From positions 1 through 41,675 of the forward strand of contig PBJD01000049.1 in assembly GCA_002720635.1 (NCBI GenBank): a stretch of 41,675 nt of DNA, given 5' to 3'. Positions 35,186 to 41,675 of the stretch are shown here, one piece after another. Made by a program: the position numbers and the translations under genes. Positions within the stretch are counted from its first letter, which is position 1. Each line of letters begins with the position of its first letter. Origin of the DNA: Flavobacteriales bacterium. GTDB lineage: Bacteria > Bacteroidota > Bacteroidia > Flavobacteriales_C > GCA-002722245. Below the pieces are notes generated by a model. It ran no database searches. It worked only from the letters and a program-made list of their open reading frames with translations, and was not told where the DNA came from.

Positions 35186-35353
35186 ATGAGTATCAACGGT
35201 ATTATTGAATTTTTACACAAGCTTTTTTACAGCACTTTTGAAGTTTTGCCAATGATTGGTTGGGCTGCAAATTACTTTTTCTTAATCGTAATGTTCTTAC
35301 TTTTCATATATTGGCTAAGTGTTCTAAATAAAACTGCTAAATCAGAGAGATAA
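35186..35353 (+). CDS. Small single-pass membrane protein (DUF6341-like)
   Basis: The 55-residue product begins MSINGIIEFLHKLFYSTFEVL, continues PMIGWAANYFFLIVMFLLFIYW and ends LSVLNKTAKSER. It has an amphipathic N-terminal helix and one membrane segment (about residues 27-46) with a basic C-terminus inside. I recall the DUF6341 family as short proteins of this layout next to DUF6427 in Flavobacteriales. A -7 box precedes it and an intrinsic terminator follows it closely, which supports a real gene. It is short enough to be skipped by length-based gene finders. Function unknown; it may partner the larger membrane protein. Confidence 0.75.
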   Translation: MSINGIIEFLHKLFYSTFEVLPMIGWAANYFFLIVMFLLFIYWLSVLNKTAKSER

Positions 35354-35370
35354 AAGAATAAAGCACTCAT

Positions 35371-35405
35371 AAAAAAAGGCCAATTATAAAGATTAGCCTT
35401 TTTTT
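35371..35405 (+). terminator. Intrinsic terminator after the DUF6341-like gene
   Basis: AAAAAAAGGC (35371-35380) and GCC plus a T-run (about 35396-35405) enclose an AAT/ATT extension with one mismatch. It begins 18 bases after the stop at 35353. Confidence 0.75.
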
Positions 35406-35423
35406 ATGCTTAATTCCCCAAAA

Positions 35424-35451
35424 AAAAGCCTCAGAATTTTCTGAGGCCTTT
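35424..35451 (-). terminator. Intrinsic terminator after the MORN protein gene
   Basis: GCCTCAGAA (35428-35436) and TTCTGAGGC (35439-35447) form a strong stem. On the minus strand it is followed by a T-run, as expected for the gene ending at 35480. It lies back to back with the terminator at 35371-35405. Confidence 0.88.
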
Positions 35452-35479
35452 TCGATGTTTATTTTACAAATTATTTCTA

Positions 35480-35902
35480 CTAATTACCGAATGTTGGTCT
35501 TTTCTGAGTATCGGTAACAGTATTAACATCCATATCAATTATTTGATCATCTTTCCAAAAACCAATATAAGTTGCACTATTTTTCCATTTGAAGGTACCA
35601 GAACCTTCTCTTTTATCTTCCTTCCACTGACCTTTATAAATACCTTTATCTTTCCACACATATGTTCCTGTACCGTCTCTTTTATTATCGTGAAAATCTC
35701 CATTATATCGGTCACCATTTGAAAATTCGTATTTACCATATCCGTGCATTTGAGAATCTACCCACTGACCTTCATACTTATCGCCATTAGCAAATTTCCA
35801 TGTGCCATTCCCGTTGAAACAATTCCCTTTTACGCATTGTGCATTTGAGTTCAAAGAGACACCTCCAATAAACAACAAGGTAATTAATACTATTCTTTCC
35901 AT
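35480..35902 (-). CDS. Secreted MORN-repeat protein
   Basis: This is a 140-residue protein with a signal peptide (MERIVLITLLFIGGVSLNSNA). Four MORN-type repeats follow at about 23-residue spacing: YEGQWVDSQMHGYGKYEFSN, YNGDFHDNKRDGTGTYVW, YKGQWKEDKREGSGTFKW and YIGFWKDDQ. MORN repeats form an elongated beta hairpin stack used for protein or lipid contacts. Most characterised examples are cytoplasmic and eukaryotic, so export here is notable but not rare in Bacteroidota. There is no attached enzyme domain. A TAACTTTG -7 box lies upstream. Confidence 0.88.
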   Translation of the reverse strand: MERIVLITLLFIGGVSLNSNAQCVKGNCFNGNGTWKFANGDKYEGQWVDSQMHGYGKYEFSNGDRYNGDFHDNKRDGTGTYVWKDKGIYKGQWKEDKREGSGTFKWKNSATYIGFWKDDQIIDMDVNTVTDTQKRPTFGN

Positions 35903-35951
35903 TTTTATAATTTTTAAGTTGGTATATGTTTTTACTGAACAAAAGCCATAC

Positions 35952-35959
35952 CAAAGTTA
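35952..35959 (-). promoter_or_regulatory. -7 box for the MORN protein gene
   Basis: The minus strand reads TAACTTTG, an exact -7 match, ending 49 bases before the ATG at 35902. The -33 region is T-rich without a clear TTG. Confidence 0.45.
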
Positions 35960-36093
35960 TTTTCTTGAAACTTAAAAAACATAGAATTTATACGTTACTA
36001 ATGCATTTTAAGTTTCGCCGCACTCTAAATTAGTATTAAAATTTTAGTTATCAAATTAAACATCATTTTCTACTCTTCAATAAACTCAATTAT

Positions 36094-36101
36094 TATATTT
36101 G
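36094..36101 (+). promoter_or_regulatory. -7 box for the DUF4296 gene
   Basis: TATATTTG matches the -7 consensus exactly, 14 bases before the ATG at 36116. No TTTG is seen at -33, so confidence is moderate. Confidence 0.45.
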
Positions 36102-36115
36102 ACCCATCATTTGAA

Positions 36116-36460
36116 ATGAAAAAAAAAATAACAATAAGCTGTATTTTTATATCAATTGTTCTTTCTTGTTCAAAAAAAGAAACCAATACTTATATTATAC
36201 CTCAAGACAAATTAATTCCAATGCTTTGTGATTTTCATATCTTTGATTCAGCATCAAAACAAGGTGTAATTAGCAACAACAGGAACAATCTTGTCCGGCA
36301 CCAACATTACAATAGTATTCTCGTAAAATATAAAATTGAACGTTCAAAATTTGATTCTACAATTAGCTACTATTCTCTTAGACCTGAAGAACATAAAATT
36401 CTTTATCAAAAAGTAGAAGCTGAACTTATTGAAAAATTAGAAAAAAATCATTCAGAATAA
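36116..36460 (+). CDS. DUF4296 family lipoprotein
   Basis: The 114-residue protein has a lipoprotein signal peptide (SIVLSCSKK, lipidated C18). The mature part follows the DUF4296 pattern: IIPQDKLIPMLCDFHIFDS, then NSILVKYKIERSKFDSTISYYSLRPEEHKILYQKV. It is predicted to be a small helical, membrane-anchored periplasmic protein. Function unknown. Its 3' end overlaps the convergent epimerase gene by 13 bases. Confidence 0.82.
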   Translation: MKKKITISCIFISIVLSCSKKETNTYIIPQDKLIPMLCDFHIFDSASKQGVISNNRNNLVRHQHYNSILVKYKIERSKFDSTISYYSLRPEEHKILYQKVEAELIEKLEKNHSE

Positions 36461-37461
36461 TCTTGTAAAAAGATTTTACTTGTATGGGCAATCGACTGCT
36501 TTATAGGAGTAGTTTTAAAATTCAACTGAGCTTTAATCTTATTATTTGAATATTTTACTATACTCAAAGCACTTTTGGATGATTCTTTGGTAACCAGAGG
36601 ATCAGAACCAAACAAAAAAGATCGTAATGCCTCTATTCTCCATATTAAGCTCGCCATCCAACTTTTAACCTCAATAAAGGGAATACGTTTACCAAGAGAA
36701 ATTGCAATTTCATTAAACAAATCTTGAAAAGTTAAGTTTTCACCTATTATTAAAAAACGTTCAGATGTTACAGAACTTTTCATTAATTCAACCATTGCTT
36801 TTGAAACATCTCTTACATCAACAAATGCATTCATACCTTTTGAATAATACCTCAACCCCTTCCAGACTTTAAGAAACAAATTTGAACTTGACTGCATCCA
36901 ATTTCCAGGGCCAATTATGATGGATGGATTTACAATGACAACATTCAAACCCTCCTCACTTCCTCTCCAGACTTCCATCTCCGAAAAATATTTTGAAATC
37001 GAATAATTTGAAAAAGAACCATCATTTTCCCAAATACAATCCTCATCTCTAATTCCATCTTTTTTGGCCTTTCCTATTGTAGCTGTTGAACTGACATGAC
37101 AAAACTTTTTTACTCCACATGCCAGACTCAAATTAACAACATTGGCGGTTCCTTCTATGTTTACTTTAAATAACTTCGTTTTATCGGCTTTATTGAAAGA
37201 TACCATAGCAGCACAATGATAAACATATTCAACATTTTTAAAAGCATCAATCAAAACCTCTGTATTTAACAAATCGGATTTAATCCATTCAATTTTATGC
37301 AGAGTTTGCTCCCATTTTATATTGTAAAAAGCGAAAATTTTACGCACCTTTTCCAATGCGTTATCCGATCGATAAATTGCTCGAATTGGAGTTTCATAAT
37401 TGAGTAGATCCATTAACAAATGGGTACCCACCAAACCTGTTCCTCCAGTAACTAAAATCAT
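36448..37461 (-). CDS. NAD-dependent epimerase/dehydratase (extended SDR)
   Basis: This 337-residue extended SDR has the nucleotide-binding motif [11 protein letters not shown] (5-15), YHCAAMVSF, the active-site SSTATIG and the YxxxK pair in YSISKYFSE. The substrate-binding half contains IIIGPGNW and [11 protein letters not shown]. It resembles the dihydroflavonol-reductase/3-beta-HSD-like branch, and the natural substrate is unknown. It is divergent from tyrS with a 69-base gap and converges on the DUF4296 gene. Confidence 0.88.
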   Translation of the reverse strand: MILVTGGTGLVGTHLLMDLLNYETPIRAIYRSDNALEKVRKIFAFYNIKWEQTLHKIEWIKSDLLNTEVLIDAFKNVEYVYHCAAMVSFNKADKTKLFKVNIEGTANVVNLSLACGVKKFCHVSSTATIGKAKKDGIRDEDCIWENDGSFSNYSISKYFSEMEVWRGSEEGLNVVIVNPSIIIGPGNWMQSSSNLFLKVWKGLRYYSKGMNAFVDVRDVSKAMVELMKSSVTSERFLIIGENLTFQDLFNEIAISLGKRIPFIEVKSWMASLIWRIEALRSFLFGSDPLVTKESSKSALSIVKYSNNKIKAQLNFKTTPIKQSIAHTSKIFLQDYSE

Positions 37462-37505
37462 AGAGTAAAATTAGTTATAATAAGTATTAGCTTAATGAAA
37501 TATCT

Positions 37506-37513
37506 TAAATTTG
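37506..37513 (+). promoter_or_regulatory. -7 box for tyrS
   Basis: TAAATTTG is an exact -7 match that ends 17 bases before the ATG at 37531. It lies inside the longer open frame from ATG 37495, which argues that the longer start is not used. Confidence 0.5.
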
Positions 37514-37530
37514 CCCTAAATTTTTTAAAA

Positions 37531-38805
37531 ATGAGTTTTGTCGGCGAATTACAATGGAGAGGGATGATTCATGATATCACCCCTGGAACTAAAGAGCAAC
37601 TTGAAAAAGAAACAACCACTGCATACGTTGGATTTGATCCAACAGCTGATTCTCTCCACATTGGAAATTTAGTTTCCATAATGATGCTTAAACACCTGCA
37701 AAGCGCCGGTCACAAACCTTTAGCACTAGTCGGTGGCGCTACAGGAATGGTTGGAGATCCCTCCGGAAAATCAGAAGAAAGAAAATTCCTGACAGAAGAG
37801 ACTCTTCAACACAACTTAGAGGGTGTTAAATCTCAATTAAAATCGTTCTTGGATTTTGATTGCGGCGAAAACTCTGCTGAAATTGTGAACAATTACGATT
37901 GGTTTAAAGAATTTTCATTGTTAGACTTTTTGAGGGACGCAGGAAAACACTTGACTGTAAATTATATGATGAGTAAGGATTCTGTTAAGAAAAGATTAGA
38001 AACAGGACTTTCCTTTACGGAATTCACATACCAGTTAATTCAAGGATACGACTTTTACTATTTAAACAAAGAAAGAAATTGTAAACTTCAAATGGGTGGT
38101 TCAGACCAATGGGGAAACATCACAACGGGAACGGAATTCATCAGAAGAATTGGAGGTGGTGAAGCATTTGCCTTAACGTGTCCATTAATTACAAAAGCAG
38201 ACGGTTCAAAATTCGGGAAATCAGAAGGGGGAAACATATGGTTGGATCCAGAAAAAACATCTCCTTATAAATTCTATCAATTCTGGTTGAATCAATCCGA
38301 TGAAGATGCCTTAAAATCAATTAAAATTTTCACTATGAAAAGTGAAAACGAAATTAAAGAATTGGCGAACAAACACAGCGAAGCACCCCACACAAGAATA
38401 TTGCAAAACGCATTGGCTGAAGACATAACAGTTACTGTCCACTCCCAAGAAGCTTTAGAAAACGTAAAAGCCGCCTCTGAAATTCTTTTTGGGAAAACAA
38501 CAGAAGAGAATGTTCGAAAATTATCAAAGGGAGCTTTAGAATCAATCGGAAATGAAGTTCCAAAACACGAAGTTTCAAAAGAAACAATTACTAATAAAAT
38601 TGGAATTATTGACTTACTTTCTGAACACGCGCCTATCTTTTCTTCCAAAGGTGAAGCACGGAGAGCACTCAAAAACAATGCTGTGGCCCTGAATAAAACT
38701 AAAGTCCAGGATTCAAAAACAGTTTCCTCTTCAGATATTATTCAAGGTGATTACATATTGGTACAAAACGGAAAAAAGAACTACCATTTAATTAATTTGA
38801 TTTAA
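37531..38805 (+). CDS. tyrS: Tyrosyl-tRNA synthetase
   Basis: The enzyme (424 residues) charges tRNA-Tyr. The class I motifs are visible: HIGN (43-46, in [10 protein letters not shown]) and KFGKS (227-231). The tyrosine site includes SDQWGNI. An S4 RNA-binding domain ends the protein ([18 protein letters not shown]). I start it at ATG 37531 because homologs begin near [15 protein letters not shown] and a -7 box falls within the upstream extension. The TAA is followed at once by the TTG start of tsaB. Confidence 0.96.
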   Translation: MSFVGELQWRGMIHDITPGTKEQLEKETTTAYVGFDPTADSLHIGNLVSIMMLKHLQSAGHKPLALVGGATGMVGDPSGKSEERKFLTEETLQHNLEGVKSQLKSFLDFDCGENSAEIVNNYDWFKEFSLLDFLRDAGKHLTVNYMMSKDSVKKRLETGLSFTEFTYQLIQGYDFYYLNKERNCKLQMGGSDQWGNITTGTEFIRRIGGGEAFALTCPLITKADGSKFGKSEGGNIWLDPEKTSPYKFYQFWLNQSDEDALKSIKIFTMKSENEIKELANKHSEAPHTRILQNALAEDITVTVHSQEALENVKAASEILFGKTTEENVRKLSKGALESIGNEVPKHEVSKETITNKIGIIDLLSEHAPIFSSKGEARRALKNNAVALNKTKVQDSKTVSSSDIIQGDYILVQNGKKNYHLINLI

Positions 38806-39486
38806 TTGAGTTATATTCTCCACATAGATTCAACAACAAAAGTCTGCTCAATAGCGTTGAGTGAAAACGATAAGTTAATTCAGCTAATTGAATTGGATTC
38901 CGATGGATTGGTACATAGCGAAAAACTCCACCTTTTCATTGAGGAATGCCTGGAAAAGGCAAATATTAAACCCAGTCATTTAGACGCAATATCAGTCTCA
39001 AAAGGACCTGGTTCATATACAGGTTTAAGGATAGGTATCTCTGCTGCTAAAGGTTTATGCTACGGATTGAATATTCCGTTAATTGCAATTGACACGCTTT
39101 CCGCAATGGCTAATTCTGTTGCGCATAATGTTGAAAAGAATGCCGTATTAATTCCTATGATTGATGCCAGACGAATTGAGGTGTTTTGTTCAGTTCATCA
39201 TCTGGGAAAAGAAATAAAAGCTGTTCATTCAAGAGTTTTGAATGAAGAACCTTTTGATGAATTAGACTCAGAAAACGTCTATTATTTTGGAGACGGGGCT
39301 GAGAAAGGACAAGAACACTTAAATAGCTCCTGGACCTATTTACAAGAACCAAAAACCTCAGCTAAAAACCTCATACCAATAGCCTGGGAAAAATTCACTA
39401 AAAAGGATTTTGAAAATGCAGCCTATTTCGAACCTTCATACCACAAAGATTTTCAGGCAGGGAAACCAAAAAAAGTTCTTAAATAG
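38806..39486 (+). CDS. tsaB: tRNA threonylcarbamoyladenosine biosynthesis protein TsaB
   Basis: This 226-residue ASKHA-fold protein works with TsaD and TsaE to make the t6A modification of ANN-decoding tRNAs. Motifs are ILHIDSTTKVCSIAL at the start, SVSKGPGSYTGLRIGIS (63-79) and MIDARRIEVF. The start is a TTG directly after the tyrS TAA with no gap. No ATG or GTG lies nearby, and the family N-terminus begins exactly here, so the TTG is probably real. The operon pairing with tyrS links two tRNA-function genes. Confidence 0.92.
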   Translation: MSYILHIDSTTKVCSIALSENDKLIQLIELDSDGLVHSEKLHLFIEECLEKANIKPSHLDAISVSKGPGSYTGLRIGISAAKGLCYGLNIPLIAIDTLSAMANSVAHNVEKNAVLIPMIDARRIEVFCSVHHLGKEIKAVHSRVLNEEPFDELDSENVYYFGDGAEKGQEHLNSSWTYLQEPKTSAKNLIPIAWEKFTKKDFENAAYFEPSYHKDFQAGKPKKVLK

Positions 39487-39502
39487 AACTATTCAAAGTT
39501 AA

Positions 39503-40507
39503 TTACTTCAGAAGTCCCTGTATGGCCATAAATGTTTTTTTGGGGTTCTTTCCCTTGTATAAACACTGGTAAACAGCATCGGCAATTGGAAGATTCAGTT
39601 CAAACTTTTTTTGAATATCATTTACACATTTAGAAGCATAATATCCTTCCGCAACCATCTTCATTTCTAATTTTGCAAATTTAACTGAATAGCCCTTACC
39701 GATCATATTTCCAAACGTTCGATTTCTGGAATATTGAGAATAAGCAGTCACTAATAAATCTCCTAAATAAGCTGATGTTTTGACATCGCGATGTTTTGGG
39801 TAAACACAATCCACAAATTGCTCTGTTTCACGAATGGCATTAGAAATAAGAACTGCCATAAAATTATCTCCATAGCCGATACCAAAGCAAATTCCAGCAG
39901 CTATGGAATAAACGTTTTTCATTATTGCACTATACTCAGTACCGACCAGATCATCGTTTCGATTAACATTTATATAGCGACACTTTAAGAGGTCAGCTAT
40001 CGCATAAGCCCTGCCTCTCGTTGGTGTTGCTATGGTCAAATAAGATAATCGCTCATGGGCAACTTCTTCAGCATGACAAGGCCCGGCAACAATAGCCATA
40101 TTATTGTATTCCACACCAAACTGGTCATTTAAATATGCCGCTGGGATCAAAGTAAACTCAGGTATAATACCTTTAATTGCTGATACTATAATTTTATCCT
40201 TCAAATCCTCAGCAGTAATGTTCGCATTTAAAAATTCGGAATGAAGAAAAGCAGATGGGATAACTAAAAAAAGAACCTCTGAATTATTAATTGTTTCTTT
40301 TAAATTGGTTGAAACATTCAATTTTGATTTATCAAATTCAATAGAGGAGATATAATTTGGATTATGACCAAAATTACGAAGATGGTCTGCAGTTTCCTCC
40401 CTTCTTACCCACCAATTTACGCTGGACACATTGTTGAGTATAATTTTGGTGAGCGCTGTTGCCCAGCTTCCGCCACCTAATATCGCTATTTTTGAATCTG
40501 ACAACAT
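39503..40507 (-). CDS. gpsA: Glycerol-3-phosphate dehydrogenase [NAD(P)+]
   Basis: GpsA (334 residues) reduces dihydroxyacetone phosphate to sn-glycerol 3-phosphate for phospholipid synthesis. It has the cofactor loop GGGSWATA (11-18), K112 (SAIKGI) and the catalytic K197 (EYSAIMKNVYSIAAG), then LGDLLVT and SRNRTFG. The AGPCHAEEVA block replaces the more common GPSFA form. It lies 45 bases after lysS on the same strand and converges on tsaB with a 16-base gap. Confidence 0.95.
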   Translation of the reverse strand: MLSDSKIAILGGGSWATALTKIILNNVSSVNWWVRREETADHLRNFGHNPNYISSIEFDKSKLNVSTNLKETINNSEVLFLVIPSAFLHSEFLNANITAEDLKDKIIVSAIKGIIPEFTLIPAAYLNDQFGVEYNNMAIVAGPCHAEEVAHERLSYLTIATPTRGRAYAIADLLKCRYINVNRNDDLVGTEYSAIMKNVYSIAAGICFGIGYGDNFMAVLISNAIRETEQFVDCVYPKHRDVKTSAYLGDLLVTAYSQYSRNRTFGNMIGKGYSVKFAKLEMKMVAEGYYASKCVNDIQKKFELNLPIADAVYQCLYKGKNPKKTFMAIQGLLK

Positions 40508-40552
40508 AAAATTTTAATTATTCAAAAGAGGACAAACAACCAGGATGAAATA

Positions 40553-41675
40553 TTATGCGATAAGCTCAATAAACAAACCGTCATCAGTTTTATTGACCTT
40601 TGTTAAACCATGAGTAGCTAATCCTTTTAATGCCTTATCCCATTTTTTATTGCTTAAATCTACTTGAGCCTTGAGAATTCCAAGCTCCATTTTAGATTCT
40701 TTTTTGATAATATCAAAAATTAACTTTTCATTTTCTCCTAATTCTGGTCCTTTCTTTTCAGGCTTCATTTGAGGAAAAAACAATACATCCTGAATGGATT
40801 TTGAATTAGTCATAATCATTGCCAGCCGATCAATTCCAATACCTAAACCTGCAGTTGGAGGCATTCCGTACTCAATAGACCTTAAAAAATCCTCATCCAA
40901 AACCATAGCTTCATCATCGCCTCTTTTTCCAAGTTCCAACTGCTCTTCAAAACGTTTTCTCTGATCAATAGGGTCATTTAATTCTGAGTAAGCATTACAA
41001 ATTTCCTTACCATTACAAATACATTCAAAACGTTCTACCAGTCCTTCTTTTTCCCTGTGTTTTTTTGCTAATGGAGACATCTCAACTGGATAATCAGTAA
41101 TAAAAGTAGGCTGTATAAGTAGCCCCTCACATTTTTCACCAAAAATCTCATCAATTAATTTTCCTTTACCCATAGTGTCATCGACAGGGACATCTAATTT
41201 TTCAGCTGTAGTTCTTAGTTGAACTTCATCCATTGTTGAAATATCAATACCAGTATACTCCTCAATAGCTTCGAACATAGTATATCGCTTCCAGGGACGA
41301 GCAAAATTAATTTGATTTTCACCTACTTGTACTTTAGTATTCCCATGAAGAGCTATAGCTATTTTCTCAACCATTTCCTCTACCATATCCATCATCCAAT
41401 TGTAATCCTTGTAAGCTACATAGAGTTCCATTTGGGTAAACTCAGGATTATGAAAACGACTCATTCCCTCATTTCGAAAATCTTTTGCAAATTCAAAAAC
41501 ACCTTCGAAGCCACCAACTATAAGTCGTTTTAGATAAAGCTCGTTTGCAATTCTCAAATATAGTTTTGTATTATGGGTATTATGATGAGTAACAAAAGGT
41601 CTTGCAGCTGCTCCCCCTGGTATAGGCTGAAGTATAGGGGTTTCCACTTCTAAATATCCCCTTTCGGTAAGAAAA
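40553..41675 (-). CDS. lysS: Lysyl-tRNA synthetase class II (5' end cut by window edge)
   Basis: This is the C-terminal part of class II LysRS, about 373 residues visible; the frame stays open to the last base of the window. Just before the first in-window Met, codons read [11 protein letters not shown], the start of motif 1. Motif 2 is [20 protein letters not shown] and motif 3 is [15 protein letters not shown]-terminal extension (about the last 70 residues, with [34 protein letters not shown]) looks like a winged-helix-type domain and goes beyond the catalytic core. The true start lies outside the window. Confidence 0.96.
   Translation of the reverse strand, partial: FLTERGYLEVETPILQPIPGGAAARPFVTHHNTHNTKLYLRIANELYLKRLIVGGFEGVFEFAKDFRNEGMSRFHNPEFTQMELYVAYKDYNWMMDMVEEMVEKIAIALHGNTKVQVGENQINFARPWKRYTMFEAIEEYTGIDISTMDEVQLRTTAEKLDVPVDDTMGKGKLIDEIFGEKCEGLLIQPTFITDYPVEMSPLAKKHREKEGLVERFECICNGKEICNAYSELNDPIDQRKRFEEQLELGKRGDDEAMVLDEDFLRSIEYGMPPTAGLGIGIDRLAMIMTNSKSIQDVLFFPQMKPEKKGPELGENEKLIFDIIKKESKMELGILKAQVDLSNKKWDKALKGLATHGLTKVNKTDDGLFIELIA

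Noticed and set aside
38292-38678. 128-codon minus-strand frame inside tyrS
   Set aside because: It is fully contained in a well-identified gene and has no features of its own.
1-41675. Mobile elements, phage genes, CRISPR arrays, toxin-antitoxin or defence systems, tRNA genes
   Set aside because: No transposase, integrase, regularly spaced repeat, Cas, restriction or toxin-antitoxin protein or tRNA cloverleaf sequence was recognised. All sizeable frames are housekeeping, envelope or phylum-specific conserved genes.

Overview
The window is a dense, AT-rich piece of a Bacteroidota chromosome, most likely a Flavobacteriales-type organism. The evidence is the 5' end of a Bacteroidota-like 16S rRNA gene at the left edge, several promoters of the TTTG-N19-TAnnTTTG class used by this phylum, a protein with a type IX secretion (T9SS) sorting domain, and families largely confined to the phylum (DUF4270, DUF4296, GWxTD, IPExxxVDY, DUF6427-like). 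It looks like core chromosome. I found no insertion sequence, prophage, CRISPR array, tRNA or defence island.

Layout. 1-518: 5' end of a 16S rRNA gene reading out of the window, with a leader, a boxA-like site and two near-identical tandem promoters. 519-1948 (-): an SDR oxidoreductase and a methylglutaconyl-CoA-hydratase-like crotonase, coupled by a TAATG overlap. 2084-3268 (+): an M20 amidohydrolase. 3269-8078 (-): ytxJ, a secreted beta-rich protein, lipA, and a 948-residue T9SS cargo protein with sortilin-like repeats. 8173-13829 (+): ung, an Omp85-family barrel, an L,D-transpeptidase, rmuC and a GWxTD lipoprotein. 13838-19181 (-): acpP-fabF-rnc-IPExxxVDY, then pyk and an M42 aminopeptidase. 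19349-20364 (+): purN-rnhA. 20357-21136 (-): panC. 21305-23365 (+): a GT5-only glycogen-synthase-like protein and a DUF4270 lipoprotein. 23417-26180 (-): Mn-type superoxide dismutase, an acidic protein, riboflavin synthase and a conserved secreted protein. 26333-30287 (+): an orphan peptide-binding lipoprotein, then the agmatine-to-putrescine pair aguA-aguB. 30322-35353: a small secreted protein, comM, sulP, a DUF6427-like membrane protein and a 55-residue DUF6341-like membrane protein. 35480-37461: a secreted MORN protein, a DUF4296 lipoprotein and an epimerase. 37531-39486 (+): tyrS-tsaB. 39503-41675 (-): lysS (5' end cut by the window edge) and gpsA.

Genes are packed tightly. Four convergent pairs abut or overlap at their 3' ends with no terminator between them, and several same-strand pairs share start and stop codons. 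Where intrinsic terminators occur they are clear and often bidirectional. Several promoters lie within 5-25 bases of the start codon, giving very short or possibly leaderless mRNAs.

The most unusual signal is a perfect 15-bp hairpin with A/T flanks (17559-17596). It lies inside the first 35 codons of rnc, downstream of a TTG start that follows the fabF stop by two bases. This is a candidate for autoregulation by RNase III or for attenuation of the acpP-fabF-rnc operon. Other points of interest are the GT5 domain that lacks its nucleotide-sugar motif, an aguB stop codon that lies inside its own terminator, and an operator-like inverted repeat before the M20 gene. I did not find a clearly new multi-gene system.
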